A stretch of 35,454 nt of DNA from Fibrobacter sp. (GCA_024398965.1 JAKSIF010000027.1:1-35454), one strand, 5' to 3'; numbered from the stretch's first letter, positions 8,682 through 17,570 are shown. The notes: generated by a model from the letters alone, not told the origin. Made by a program: numbers and translations.

Positions 8682-9869
8682 GTGATAAAGAATCTGCACA
8701 TTGATGGCGTTCGCAGTTTGAATGGGTTTGAACAGGAGTTTGGACCCGGGATTACTGTAGTGTATGGCCCCAATGGTTGCGGAAAGACTTCCATTCTTGA
8801 ATCGATTCACTTGCTTGCCCAAGGCTTTTCCTTTAGGGCCAAGGATTTGAAGGAACTGATTGCCTGGAAGGCTAGCGAGCTTATTCTGCGGGGAGAGCTG
8901 GAAGACGAAACCGGGTGCAGAAATCGCGGAATCCGTGTGCATCGCCGTGGGGCTGATGTACGTGAAAACGGCGAAAGCATGAAGTCGCCTGCAGCGTTTT
9001 TCGGAAACTGCCCCGCGGTGATTATGCAGCCTTCGGATATCGAACTCTTGCGTGGTGCGCCCGAAGTGCGTAGGCGTTGGCTTGATGAAATTCTTTGCTA
9101 CAGATCTTCCGCCAATGCGTCTATCCTGAGGCGCTATAAGCGAATCCTCCAGCAGCGCAACCAGTGGCTGAGGCAGTTCAAGAAGGAAGGAACTGCGGTT
9201 GGCGGCGATGAACTTTTTAGGGTTTTGACGGATCAGCTGATTGAATATGGCGCCAAGCTGTGGGCTGCACGCTTGCAGCTGGCAAAGGAAATTTCCCCGA
9301 TTATAACCGGCTATTACCGGAAACTTTCCGGTGGCGTGGACGAAATCACTTGCGCTTACCAGAGTTCCATTCTCAAGGAACTGGACGCTATGGACGGTGC
9401 GGAATTTTTGGATGACTTGGATGAAGTTCCCGGTAGTGTGGCCGTAGCTGCGGAAAGTGCGCCTTCCTATGACGCTGCCGAGGTGGTTGACGAAAACGCC
9501 TTGAGGGCTGCCTACGAACGAAAACTCATCGGTCTTGAATTTGTGGAAAAGATTCAGGGTATGACTATGGCGGGGCCTCATCGAGATGACCTGGGCCTTT
9601 GCATTGGCGGATACGAGATGCGATCCGTCGGTAGCCAGGGGCAGTGCAGGTCCGCTGCTGTTGCCATGCGTTTTGCGGCGGTGGATGTGGCGTCACGCTA
9701 CTTAAGCAAGCCAATCCTTTTGCTGGATGATATCTTTGCGGAACTGGATGTTCATAGGCGTGACGCCGTGGCGTCGCTCATTCGTGAGAAGGGATGCCAG
9801 GTGGTTATCGCGACGCCGCAAATCGAGGATTTGCCATTCACCGCCGATGCGGTTATCTGTCTGAAATAA
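8682..9869 (+). CDS. recF: DNA replication and repair protein RecF
   Basis: The 395-aa SMC-like ATPase shows Walker A GPNGCGKTS (about residues 29-37), the ABC signature region GSQGQCRSAAVAMR (about 316-329), and Walker B ILLLDDIFAELD (about 345-356). It also has the conserved AGPHRDDL. RecF loads RecA at single-strand gaps with RecO and RecR. Length is slightly above the usual 360-375 because of an insertion near residues 235-265 (a Glu/Asp/Val/Ala-rich stretch). The start is GTG 11 nt after the upstream barrel gene. Placement at the end of an envelope operon rather than with dnaA-dnaN is unusual. Confidence 0.93.
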   Translation: MIKNLHIDGVRSLNGFEQEFGPGITVVYGPNGCGKTSILESIHLLAQGFSFRAKDLKELIAWKASELILRGELEDETGCRNRGIRVHRRGADVRENGESMKSPAAFFGNCPAVIMQPSDIELLRGAPEVRRRWLDEILCYRSSANASILRRYKRILQQRNQWLRQFKKEGTAVGGDELFRVLTDQLIEYGAKLWAARLQLAKEISPIITGYYRKLSGGVDEITCAYQSSILKELDAMDGAEFLDDLDEVPGSVAVAAESAPSYDAAEVVDENALRAAYERKLIGLEFVEKIQGMTMAGPHRDDLGLCIGGYEMRSVGSQGQCRSAAVAMRFAAVDVASRYLSKPILLLDDIFAELDVHRRDAVASLIREKGCQVVIATPQIEDLPFTADAVICLK

Positions 9870-9888
9870 GACTGCCTTTTTCTGAAAT

Positions 9889-9998
9889 GCGTTAGGGGCC
9901 GTAACCCCTTAGGGCCGAGACAGTTCCCTGGCTCGGTGAGCGGGACCAATGTAATGGGCTCGCGAATAGGACCCGACCCGGCTTTTGCCGGGGAACGC
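9889..9998 (+). repeat. R element, copy R1 (110 bp structured repeat)
   Basis: This copy lies between recF and the mscL terminator, in opposite orientation to the three island copies. GCGTT at the left end pairs with AACGC at the right end. Internal stems are AGGGG/CCCCT (loop TTACGG), CCGAG/CTCGG, GTGAGC/GCTCGC and CCCGGC/GCCGGG. It shares the blocks GCGTTAGGG, CCCCTTRGGGCC, RCCCGACCC and GGGGAACGCCC with the copies at 21884, 27869 and 34852. The variable segments between blocks form different but still complementary stems. Confidence 0.75.
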
Positions 9999-10004
9999 CC
10001 TTAA

Positions 10005-10036
10005 AACAAAAAATCCGCGGCTTTGTGGGCCACGGA
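10005..10036 (-). terminator. Terminator of mscL
   Basis: On the minus strand TCCGTGG pairs with CCGCGGA (one G-T wobble) around CCCACAAAG. It is followed by a T-rich run, seen as A-rich 10005-10013 on the plus strand. Confidence 0.8.
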
Positions 10037-10074
10037 CTTTTTAAAACATTGCTCGTTCTTATCCGGCGAGAATT

Positions 10075-10521
10075 TTACTTCTTGAGAAGGTCGCGGATTT
10101 CGGTGAGGAGCTTTTCTTCTGCAGACGGTTCAGGAGGAGCCGGCGGTGCAGGAGGTTCTGCAGCAGCTTCTTCTGCCTTGCGCATATTCTGCATGAAGCC
10201 CATGAACTTCTTCATGACGAGGAAGACCACGATAGCAATGATGAAGAAGTCGACGATGTTCTGAACGAACATGCCGTAGTTCATGAATACAGCCGGAGTG
10301 TCGCCGTTAGCAGCAACCAGCTCTGCCTTGAGGTCCTTGAAGTCAACGCCGCCGATCATGACGCCAACTGCGGGCATGATGATGTCGTTAACGAAGGAGG
10401 AAACGATTTTGCCGAATGCACCGCCGATGATCACACCGACAGCCATGTCAACGATGTTGCCCTTGAATGCGAATGCCTTGAATTCGTCAAGAAGGGATGT
10501 TGCTTTACCTTTGATACCCAT
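10075..10521 (-). CDS. mscL: Large-conductance mechanosensitive channel MscL
   Basis: The 148-aa product matches MscL in length and order. It has an N-terminal amphipathic helix, TM1 with [30 protein letters not shown], a periplasmic loop, TM2 [20 protein letters not shown], and the C-terminal bundle helix [14 protein letters not shown]. MscL is a homopentamer that opens under membrane tension to release solutes on osmotic downshock. The linker to the C-terminal helix is unusually rich in Pro/Ala/Glu ([16 protein letters not shown]). AAGGAG lies 6 nt before the ATG. It is a monocistronic unit. Confidence 0.96.
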   Translation of the reverse strand: MGIKGKATSLLDEFKAFAFKGNIVDMAVGVIIGGAFGKIVSSFVNDIIMPAVGVMIGGVDFKDLKAELVAANGDTPAVFMNYGMFVQNIVDFFIIAIVVFLVMKKFMGFMQNMRKAEEAAAEPPAPPAPPEPSAEEKLLTEIRDLLKK

Positions 10522-10604
10522 TTGGGGCTCCTTATGTTGAGTTTTGGGTTAAAGATACATTAAACCTTGGGGTTTGCAAGTGGTATTTCTAAATTGTGTG
10601 CGCT

Positions 10605-11477
10605 ATGTCATGGTTGATTCTTGCCCTTGCTTCTGCTGTGTTTCTAGGATTTTACGACCTGGCCAAGAAAAAGTCGGTCCAGGATAACGCGGTCCGTCCG
10701 GTGCTGTTCATGTGCAGCGCCTTTTATGCCCTATTGATGCTTCCGGTCCTTTTTACAGGGAATTGTCAGAGCCTTCCCTGGCAAAGTCACCTGTTTTTGG
10801 CTGGAAAGGCTATGATCGTGGGCGGAAGTTGGATTTTGACCTACAACGCTTTGGCTCATTTGCCCTTGTCCATTGCAACGACTATTCGCGCGCTTGCACC
10901 TGTATTTACCATTTTCCTGGCCGTGACCTTGATGGGGGAACGTCCCTTTGCTATGCAGTGGGTGGGCGTTGCCGTTTGCCTTTGCAGCTATGTGGCCCTC
11001 AGCATGGCTGGCCGCAAGGAAATGGGGCACTTCTTTAGCAATGGTTGGGTGATATGCATGGTGCTTGGAACCATGCTTGCTGCTTGCAGTGGCGCCTACG
11101 ACAAGTTCATTTTGCAACGTATGGATTTTGAACCCACTACGGTTCAGGTTTGGTTCAGTATTTACATGCTCCTGTGGCAATTTGCGGTTTGTGCCATTAC
11201 CTGGTACCCTAAGCGCAAGACCACTACTCCCTTCAAGTTCCGTTGGACTTTCCTGCTTGTAGCGGTGCTTCTGACGGTAGCTGACCGTTGCTATTTTTTG
11301 GCGGTAGGCGACCCTGATGCGCTGATTTCCTTGATTACGGTATTCCGTCGTTCCAGCGTTCTAATTGGCTTTGTTGCGGGTCTCGTGTTGTTCAAGGAAC
11401 GTAAGAGCCCTCTCAAGTGGGCGGCCCTTTTGGGTATCATAACGGGCCTTTGCATGATTGCCTTGGGTAAGGGTTAA
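10605..11477 (+). CDS. DMT-superfamily (EamA) transporter
   Basis: The 290-aa protein has about ten hydrophobic segments arranged as two EamA halves. Characteristic stretches are LIVG-type helix pairs such as IATTIRALAPVFTIFLAVTLMGERP and a C-terminal ALLGIITGLCMIALGKG. EamA proteins export metabolites such as amino acids; the substrate is not predictable. A GTG 9 nt earlier (10596) is open, but ATG at 10605 gives the usual hydrophobic start (MSWLILALASAVF). No strong ribosome-binding site is seen. coaE follows after 15 nt, so the two are probably cotranscribed. Confidence 0.75.
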   Translation: MSWLILALASAVFLGFYDLAKKKSVQDNAVRPVLFMCSAFYALLMLPVLFTGNCQSLPWQSHLFLAGKAMIVGGSWILTYNALAHLPLSIATTIRALAPVFTIFLAVTLMGERPFAMQWVGVAVCLCSYVALSMAGRKEMGHFFSNGWVICMVLGTMLAACSGAYDKFILQRMDFEPTTVQVWFSIYMLLWQFAVCAITWYPKRKTTTPFKFRWTFLLVAVLLTVADRCYFLAVGDPDALISLITVFRRSSVLIGFVAGLVLFKERKSPLKWAALLGIITGLCMIALGKG

Positions 11478-11492
11478 TTTAAAGGGCGTTGC

Positions 11493-12032
11493 ATGATTGG
11501 AATAACCGGACAGATCGGTGCTGGTAAGTCCTACGTCGGGGACGGCCTTCGTAAGAAGGGGTTCAAGGTGATTGACGCCGATACCGCGGTACATTACCTC
11601 TATGGAACAGACGAAAGGCTCCGTCAGAAGATTGCTGAGGAGTTTGGCAAGGCTGCCCTGACTTCTGAAGGCGTTGACCGTAAGTTTTTTGCAGATTTAA
11701 TCTTTAAGGACGAATCTGCTCGCCGCCGTTTGGAATCCTTGGTTTACCCGGCCCTTACGGAATACATCGTGGGGCAATCTCCCGATTATGTAGAAGCCGC
11801 CCTCTTTGAAAATGTTCCCCACCTGGTTGAGATGCTGGATGAACTCTGGATTGTTACCGCCCCGGCAGAGGTGCGACTTCGTCGCCTAACAGGCCCCCGC
11901 GGGCTTTCTCCGGAAGATGCCTCCCGCCGTATGGCGCTCCAGAAGGATAAGGATTCCGACGAGTTCTGGATGGATCTTTTCCCTAGGGATAAGTACCCCG
12001 GCCTTACGCTCAAGTTCATCCGTAACGATTGA
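11493..12032 (+). CDS. coaE: Dephospho-CoA kinase
   Basis: The 179-aa P-loop kinase has Walker A GQIGAGKS (residues 6-13), KVIDADTAVHYLY (the VIDAD substrate motif), LVYPALTEYI, LFENVPHL, and the lid LRRLTGPRGLSPEDASRRMALQ. It catalyses the last step of coenzyme A synthesis, phosphorylating the ribose 3'-OH of dephospho-CoA. It is somewhat shorter than the typical 195-205 residues, with a shortened C-terminus, but all core motifs are present. ATG lies 15 nt after the exporter gene. Confidence 0.88.
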   Translation: MIGITGQIGAGKSYVGDGLRKKGFKVIDADTAVHYLYGTDERLRQKIAEEFGKAALTSEGVDRKFFADLIFKDESARRRLESLVYPALTEYIVGQSPDYVEAALFENVPHLVEMLDELWIVTAPAEVRLRRLTGPRGLSPEDASRRMALQKDKDSDEFWMDLFPRDKYPGLTLKFIRND

Positions 12033-12107
12033 TACTTCGTAACGATTAATGCAAGGTCGGGAATATCTGTCGGGAATATCTAACTCCCGGACGGTTAGGA
12101 AATAAAA

Positions 12108-12136
12108 AACAGCTCTCGAATGAGAACTGTTTTTTA
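12108..12136. terminator. Bidirectional terminator between coaE and the GH9 gene
   Basis: AACAGCTCTC pairs with GAGAACTGTT around GAAT (internal CT/AA mismatches). The stem is flanked by an A-run on the left and a T-run on the right, so it serves both convergent genes. Confidence 0.8.
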
Positions 12137-12162
12137 TGTGGATTGGTTCTAGGAAACTCAGT

Positions 12163-14064
12163 TTAGCGAACGCGCTTGCCACCGACGTTGAAGTAGCTCT
12201 TGACGCCGTTGTTGTCGATGTATTCGACCTGGACCTTGTTGCCGCGGATAACCAGGCGCTTGCCGCTGTCCATAACGTTGGACTTCTTCAAGGACTGGCG
12301 TGCGAACGGAATGGAAGTCAGTTCGTACTTGGCTTCGGGAGCTTCTGCCATGTCGTAGGTCTTGCCGGTGGAGGCGATGGCCTGGAGGCTACCGATGACG
12401 TAGGCGAAGGGAGCGTTCCAGTTGATTGCAACTTCGTTGGTTGCGTAGCTGCAGGTGTTGTCGTTGTATGCCTTTGCAGGAGGATTGTTCTTTGCAATGG
12501 TCTTTGCGCAGTCGGTTGCACCAGTGTTGGGGCCGCCAGCGATCATGCCCGGAACAGGAGCTTCGATGCCATCAGCCTGGCTGGGGCGGTGATGAGGATT
12601 CATTGTGGACTTTACGCCGAAACCGGTGAGGTAGGAAATGTCCATGGGGTTACGGCCGAGGATGTAGTCAACAATGCCAAGAGCTGCGTTGTAGTACTTT
12701 TCTTCCTTGGTAATGATATAGGCGTGAATGAGAATCATTGCCTTGTTGGAGGCGGTACCGTTGGATCCCCAGTTGAAGTCTGCAGTTTCAAGTGCGATAC
12801 CGTAACCATTGCTATCGAGAGTCTTGAGGTAATTGTCAGCAAGGTCGGTAATGATGCCCTGGGCGGTGTCAACCATGTCCTTTTCGAAAATGTCCGGGTT
12901 GGTTGCCAAGGTGAAGATGCCGAGCATGTACTTGTTTCCCCAGCTCTGGAGCTTACCCTTCTTACGGCTAATGGGCCACTTGTGGATTTCTTCAAGGATG
13001 GAGGGATCCTTGCTGATGCGGTACAATTCGATAAGGCCCCATACGCGAGTAGCCCATTCAGTAGAGTTGGTGTAGGAACCAGTGCCTACGTCACCGGGCT
13101 GAACGTAGATGGCGGAGGGGTTCTTTGCTGCCCAGTTATGTGCGTGCTGTGCAGCGATGATGCACTTTTCGGAGAATTCTGCATCAAAGGGCTTGTAGAT
13201 TTCTGCAGCGAGAGTCATGGTTGCGGCAAAGTCCCAGGAGGCTTCGACGCCCTTACCGATAGCGTAGCGCTGAGCGGTTGCCTTTGCCGGCATAACGGTT
13301 CCGGCAAACTGCTTGGTAGTAAGCTTATGGAATATGCCGCCATCCTTGTCCTGCATGGTGAGCATCCATTCCAGGTTCCAACGGATTTCGTCAAGAATGT
13401 CGGGGACTTCGTTCTTGCTTTCGGGAATGTTCAGGTCGAGCTTGCTGAAGTATTCCTTGTTCTGCTGGTAGAGCTGCAGGAGGGAGTATACGCTAATGCT
13501 GGAGTTGACGATGTACTTGCCGTAGTCGCCAGCATCGTACCAGCCCTTGGATCCGTCGAAGGTGGCTTCGGTATCTTCGATGCCAGTGGAGGGATGGTAC
13601 TTCACGGCGGTATCCGGATGACCTGCTGCGCGGGCATAGATGCCGGCGAATTCTTCAGTCAGTTCCATGGATGCGCGCTGGAAGTAGAAGAACTTGAGGG
13701 AAGCCTTGGTTGCTGCTTCAAGAGCGTCGTCGGCAATGATAATCGGGTGACCGATGGCTTCGTCGCCAACGTATGCCTGGTAGGTTCCCGGAGTCTTCAA
13801 TTCGGAAAAGTCAACGAGAGATGCAATGAGACTATCGCCTGCGGGGCTCCACTTTTCGGCCTTGGGAACTTCAACGGTAAGGGCTTCCTTGCCGTCTGCA
13901 TCCTTAATGACGACCTTCTTTCCCTCGGCGTCAAGCACGGCCATCTGCTTCTGACTGTTGGTCATAAAGCCGACCTGATTTTGGAAAGCAGAGGCTGCAA
14001 ACAATGCAGGGGCTGCAACTGCGGTTATTGCGAGTGCACTAGCGATATTCTTGGTAATGCTCAT
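12163..14064 (-). CDS. Glycoside hydrolase family 9 cellulase (endoglucanase), secreted
   Basis: The 633-aa enzyme has a signal peptide (…APALFAASA), an N-terminal Ig-like CelD_N-type domain (about residues 25-115), and a GH9 (alpha/alpha)6 catalytic domain. Catalytic landmarks are GWYDAGDYGKY (nucleophilic-water Asp, about residue 176), HHRPSQADG (about 490) and the acid Glu in ATNEVAINWNAP (about 544). The last 80 residues end in a Lys/Arg-rich beta segment (LVIRGNKVQVEYIDNNGVK...GGKRVR), like the basic terminal domains of Fibrobacter cellulases. It should cleave beta-1,4-glucan outside the cell. AAGGATG precedes the ATG. It is monocistronic; codon bias is strong, suggesting high expression. 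Confidence 0.9.
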   Translation of the reverse strand: MSITKNIASALAITAVAAPALFAASAFQNQVGFMTNSQKQMAVLDAEGKKVVIKDADGKEALTVEVPKAEKWSPAGDSLIASLVDFSELKTPGTYQAYVGDEAIGHPIIIADDALEAATKASLKFFYFQRASMELTEEFAGIYARAAGHPDTAVKYHPSTGIEDTEATFDGSKGWYDAGDYGKYIVNSSISVYSLLQLYQQNKEYFSKLDLNIPESKNEVPDILDEIRWNLEWMLTMQDKDGGIFHKLTTKQFAGTVMPAKATAQRYAIGKGVEASWDFAATMTLAAEIYKPFDAEFSEKCIIAAQHAHNWAAKNPSAIYVQPGDVGTGSYTNSTEWATRVWGLIELYRISKDPSILEEIHKWPISRKKGKLQSWGNKYMLGIFTLATNPDIFEKDMVDTAQGIITDLADNYLKTLDSNGYGIALETADFNWGSNGTASNKAMILIHAYIITKEEKYYNAALGIVDYILGRNPMDISYLTGFGVKSTMNPHHRPSQADGIEAPVPGMIAGGPNTGATDCAKTIAKNNPPAKAYNDNTCSYATNEVAINWNAPFAYVIGSLQAIASTGKTYDMAEAPEAKYELTSIPFARQSLKKSNVMDSGKRLVIRGNKVQVEYIDNNGVKSYFNVGGKRVR

Positions 14065-14201
14065 GATTCACATCCTTTTGTTTGACTTAAATCTAGCCCT
14101 TTGCGTGCTAAGTAGGTATATGGGCCTGGATACAAAGTGTTTTCTCTTGAAACCACGGAGAAACCAGGCTGAAAAGGCTTTTTTTATATAGATTATGGGA
14201 C

Positions 14202-14525
14202 ATGGACCAGTATATTCATGAATTTGCCCGTTTTTTGCGTTTTCATATGGCATCAATTTCTGTAGGTATTGTGGCTACGTTTTTGATGATTTATGGTTCA
14301 AAAATCAATGGATTTTTCAAAAAGATTACCAGAAGCATTCCCTTTATCGGGCGATTTGCTCTTTTTGTAGTCTTGTGTTCTGCTGGCTATGCCTTTGTTA
14401 GTTCACAGGCCGCCAGGTATTTTAAATATTTTCTATTGAATCAGAAAGATTTGCCTTTGATTGGAATTGTGGCTGGCAGCTTTATTTTGTTAGCCATTCT
14501 TGCCTATCGAGGCAAGGATGTTTAA
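14202..14525 (+). CDS. Small inner-membrane protein, DUF3392-like
   Basis: The 107-aa protein has three hydrophobic segments, around residues 18-31, 51-68 and 85-101. The start and middle (ISVGIVATFLMIYGSKINGFFKKITRSIPFIGRFALFVVLCSAGYAFV) resemble the DUF3392 family of marine and gamma-proteobacterial membrane proteins, whose length it matches. Function is unknown. It opens a unit with the 57-aa gene (17 nt gap) and the NhaC antiporter. It is separated from the divergent GH9 gene by 137 nt, where promoters must lie but none is clear. Confidence 0.6.
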   Translation: MDQYIHEFARFLRFHMASISVGIVATFLMIYGSKINGFFKKITRSIPFIGRFALFVVLCSAGYAFVSSQAARYFKYFLLNQKDLPLIGIVAGSFILLAILAYRGKDV

Positions 14526-14542
14526 TTAGACAAGGAGGACTT

Positions 14543-14716
14543 GTGCCTGAAAAAATAATGAATAACGTCAGGGCTGTGATGGCCTTGAATGACTTGAAAA
14601 TTTACGCAAATACTCCGGCAATAGAAGCTCTGGATTATGCCATCGCTGTTCTGGAAAAACTGGAACAGGTTGGAATTACGGATCCTCTGAAAACCTTGAA
14701 ATCTCAGGGGAAGTAA
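14543..14716 (+). CDS. Small soluble protein (57 aa), unknown function
   Basis: A GTG start with a near-perfect AAGGAGG 4 nt upstream opens a 57-aa frame (begins MPEKIMNNVRAVMALNDLKI, ends DPLKTLKSQGK). It closes 3 nt before the NhaC start codon. The sequence looks mostly alpha-helical with an acidic/hydrophobic middle (PAIEALDYAIAVLEKLEQVG). I do not recognise a family. Its tight fit between two genes and the strong ribosome-binding site support it as real; it may be a small partner of the antiporter. Confidence 0.6.
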   Translation: MPEKIMNNVRAVMALNDLKIYANTPAIEALDYAIAVLEKLEQVGITDPLKTLKSQGK

Positions 14717-14719
14717 CCT

Positions 14720-16372
14720 ATGGAACAAGAAATTGATACTTTGAACCAAATGGTGGACAGTGCTGCACAGATCGCTTCTACTGCCGCTGACACTGCGGTC
14801 CAGACAGCTCCTGCAACTGTTGATTCCATTTCTCAGACCGCGACGGCTGTTGCTGATACCGTATCCCAGGCTTCTAACTGGATTTTTACACATGGAACAT
14901 TTTGGGCTCTTGTGCCGCCTATTGTGGCAATTGCCCTGGCACTGATTACAAAGGAAGTTTATTCCTCCTTGTTTGCTGGTGTGGTGATTGGCGCCTTCTT
15001 TATCTGTCAGGGTGACTTTAGTGGTTTTCTTAATGCGGTTTTCAAGGATGGTCTGGTTGCCAAGATTTCCGACCCGTGGAATGTCGGTATTCTGTTGTTC
15101 CTGGTAATTCTTGGAACTATGGTTGCCCTTATGAATCGTGTAGGCGGCTCCGCTGCCTTTGGAGAATGGGCTCGAACTCATATCAAGACTCGCGTAGGAG
15201 CCCAGCTTGCAACCATTTGCCTAGGCATTCTGATTTTCATCGACGACTACTTTAACTGTTTGACTGTGGGTAGTGTCATGCGCCCGGTTACAGATAAGTT
15301 TAAGGTTAGCCACGAAAAACTGGCATACCTGATTGACTCCACTGCAGCTCCGGTTTGCATTATTGCACCCATTAGTTCATGGGCGGCAGCAGTATCTGGT
15401 TTTGTGGAAGGCGAAAATGGCCTTAGCCTTTTCATTAAGGCAATTCCCTTCAATTTCTATGCCTTGTTCACGTTACTAGCAATTTTCTTCGTTGTTGCCT
15501 GGAAAATCGATTTTGGTCCAATGAAAAAATATGAGACCGCTGCAGAAATGATTGAAGCCAAACTTGCCGATGTCGATATTCCGGAAGGCAAGGGCAAGGT
15601 TATTGATCTGGTCTTGCCTATTGTTCTGCTTATAGTCCTTTGCACCATCGGCATGATTTATACCGGCGGCTTCTTTGCAAGTGGAGAAGACCATAAGGGA
15701 TTTGTGGATGCTTTCGCCAACAGCGATGCGTCCATCGGTCTGGTTCTTGGTTCCTTTGCAGCTTTGGTCTTGACTGTAGTCATGTATATGGCTCGCGGAG
15801 TTCTGCGTTTTGAAAAGTGCATGGAATGTCTGCCCGCAGGTTTCAAGGCCATGGTGCCTGCAATCTTGATCCTTTGCCTGGCCTGGACGTTGAAGGGTGT
15901 TACCGATACCATGGGCGCAAAGGAATTTGTAGCTGGCGTGGTGAGCGGCGGTGCAGCAAACCTTATGAACTTTATGCCTGCCATCATCTTTGTGATTGCT
16001 GCCTTCCTTGCTTTTGCAACAGGAACTTCATGGGGAACCTTCGGTATCTTGATTCCTATTGTGGTGGCTGCCTTCAGTGGTGTAGACTATAACCTGATGG
16101 TAATTTCTATTTCCGCCTGCATGGCTGGAGCCGTTTGCGGAGACCACTGCTCTCCCATTTCTGATACCACTATTATGGCAAGTGCTGGAGCCCAGTGTGA
16201 ACATGTGAACCACGTGAACACCCAGTTGCCTTACGTGCTATTTGTGGCCACCATTTCCTTTGTGACCTACATTGTTGCCGGATTTACCCGCAGCGCAGTT
16301 CTGTCCTTGATTCTTGGGGCGGCTATGATTGTGGGAGGCCTGTTTGTGATGAAGAAAAAATTTGCCCGGTAA
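14720..16372 (+). CDS. Na+/H+ antiporter, NhaC family
   Basis: The 550-aa polytopic protein has NhaC-family landmarks: IFIDDYFNCLTVGSVMRPVTDKFKVSHEKLAYLIDSTAAPVCIIAPISSW and, near the C-terminus, ATGTSWGTFGILIPI and GDHCSPISDTTIMASAGAQC. These residues line the ion path in NhaC and related antiporters, which expel Na+ in exchange for protons. The first 55 residues are an unusual Ala/Thr/Gln/Ser-rich, transmembrane-free extension (…IASTAADTAVQTAPATV…), probably amphipathic. ATG follows the small upstream gene by 3 nt, implying coupling. Confidence 0.85.
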   Translation: MEQEIDTLNQMVDSAAQIASTAADTAVQTAPATVDSISQTATAVADTVSQASNWIFTHGTFWALVPPIVAIALALITKEVYSSLFAGVVIGAFFICQGDFSGFLNAVFKDGLVAKISDPWNVGILLFLVILGTMVALMNRVGGSAAFGEWARTHIKTRVGAQLATICLGILIFIDDYFNCLTVGSVMRPVTDKFKVSHEKLAYLIDSTAAPVCIIAPISSWAAAVSGFVEGENGLSLFIKAIPFNFYALFTLLAIFFVVAWKIDFGPMKKYETAAEMIEAKLADVDIPEGKGKVIDLVLPIVLLIVLCTIGMIYTGGFFASGEDHKGFVDAFANSDASIGLVLGSFAALVLTVVMYMARGVLRFEKCMECLPAGFKAMVPAILILCLAWTLKGVTDTMGAKEFVAGVVSGGAANLMNFMPAIIFVIAAFLAFATGTSWGTFGILIPIVVAAFSGVDYNLMVISISACMAGAVCGDHCSPISDTTIMASAGAQCEHVNHVNTQLPYVLFVATISFVTYIVAGFTRSAVLSLILGAAMIVGGLFVMKKKFAR

Positions 16373-16384
16373 TGAAAATCGCGG

Positions 16385-17299
16385 TTATTCCTTGCCGATT
16401 TTTATCTGGGCGAGGATGACTGCGGTGAACATCAAAATGCAGCCGATGCCTTCTTGAAGGGAAAAATGTTCGTTGAGAATAGCCCAACCGCCAAGGACGG
16501 CGAATACAGATTCAAGGCTCATCAGTAGCGATGCTATGGTGGGCCTTATCTTGTTTTGTGCAACAATCTGCAGGGTGAATGCGACTCCGCTAGAGAGTAT
16601 GGCTGCGTACAGCAGTGGAATCCATGCGCCGGCGTGGGAGTAAATCTTCACTGCATTAACGAGTCCTGCGGAGGAACATTCCATGTCTACCAGTACCATA
16701 GGGATGGCGCTCATGACGCAGGCAACAAGACATTGGATTGCGGAAAGTCGAACGTTGTCTACCTCGGTGCCGTATTTGTCGATAATCAGAATTTGAATGG
16801 CGAAAGAAAGTGCGCAAAGAAGCAGAACGCCGTCGGAAGCCTGAACAGAAAATCCTTCCTTGATACAAAGCAGGTAGAGGCCGACCAGGGTGAGCCCTAC
16901 GCAAAACCAGATCTTGGCAGAAATTTTTTTGCCAAGAAAAACGCTCAAGACGGGAACCAGGATAATGTAGCAGGTGGTAAGAAATCCGGACTTTCCGGCG
17001 GAAGACCCCAGGAACAGCCCCAGCTGTTGAAAATTCGTTCCAAAGGCGAGGGCGATGCCGCAAAGAATTCCTGCCTTCCATAGTTTGCGGTTTTCTGCGG
17101 GATTTTTCGGCTTACGGGGGCTTTTCCCCGCAACATCCAAAATTTTAGCCAGTCCGAACAAAAGGAAGGTGGCTATGAAGTTACGAACGCAGGTGAAAAC
17201 GAAAGGGCCTGCGCTATTGCCTTCCGCCTGGGCTACAAAGGTGGTTCCCCATATGAAGGCTGCTAAAATGAGCAAAAAGCTGTATCCGAGGTTTGCCAT
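16385..17299 (-). CDS. DMT-superfamily (EamA) transporter
   Basis: The 304-aa protein has ten hydrophobic segments in two EamA repeats. Typical stretches are AAFIWGTTFVAQAEG near the N-terminus and RPTIASLLMSLESVFAVLGGWAILNEHFS in the second half. It begins with the common DMT pattern 'FIWG(T/S)xF'. Substrate is unknown. It converges on the NhaC gene with a 12-nt gap; a weak hairpin (AAAATCG/CGATTTTT, 16375-16402) spans the junction. It is unrelated at the sequence level to the DMT exporter at 10605 beyond the family fold. Confidence 0.78.
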   Translation of the reverse strand: MANLGYSFLLILAAFIWGTTFVAQAEGNSAGPFVFTCVRNFIATFLLFGLAKILDVAGKSPRKPKNPAENRKLWKAGILCGIALAFGTNFQQLGLFLGSSAGKSGFLTTCYIILVPVLSVFLGKKISAKIWFCVGLTLVGLYLLCIKEGFSVQASDGVLLLCALSFAIQILIIDKYGTEVDNVRLSAIQCLVACVMSAIPMVLVDMECSSAGLVNAVKIYSHAGAWIPLLYAAILSSGVAFTLQIVAQNKIRPTIASLLMSLESVFAVLGGWAILNEHFSLQEGIGCILMFTAVILAQIKIGKE

Positions 17300-17378
17300 G
17301 CCGTATATATAGAAAAAATGGGATTTTTTACAAAAAATGCACTTTGTTGTTGATTTTGTTCACATAAAAGAGGACTCA

Positions 17379-17426
17379 ATGCGTTTATCTTCTTACAATT
17401 TGCCGGAAAAGAGGCCTCTTTTGTAG
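17379..17426 (+). CDS. Possible 15-aa leader peptide ORF
   Basis: ATG at 17379 follows AGAGGA by 4 nt. It opens 15 codons (MRLSSYNLPEKRPLL) ending at TAG. It lies in a 516-nt gap with no long gene, 35 nt upstream of a second mini-ORF. The good ribosome-binding site is the only support; no homology is known. Confidence 0.3.
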   Translation: MRLSSYNLPEKRPLL

Positions 17427-17461
17427 TTTAGTTGCAGTAAAGTAAAAAAAAGGTGGTGCCT

Positions 17462-17545
17462 ATGAAGTCCCATAACATGTTCATTGTGAAGCAAACAATT
17501 GCCTTTATGGCCATAGCAATCGCTCTAGGCTGGATTTACGGATAA
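17462..17545 (+). CDS. Possible 27-aa single-span membrane peptide
   Basis: The frame starts at ATG 17462 behind AGGTGG and ends at TAA. It encodes a short basic start (MKSHNMFIVKQ) followed by one hydrophobic helix (TIAFMAIAIALGWIYG). An intrinsic terminator begins 25 nt after the stop, so a short transcript is likely. The layout fits a small membrane protein or a type I toxin-like peptide, but no family is recognised. Confidence 0.45.
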   Translation: MKSHNMFIVKQTIAFMAIAIALGWIYG

Positions 17546-17570
17546 ACTTTTCCAATATACGAGAGAGAAG

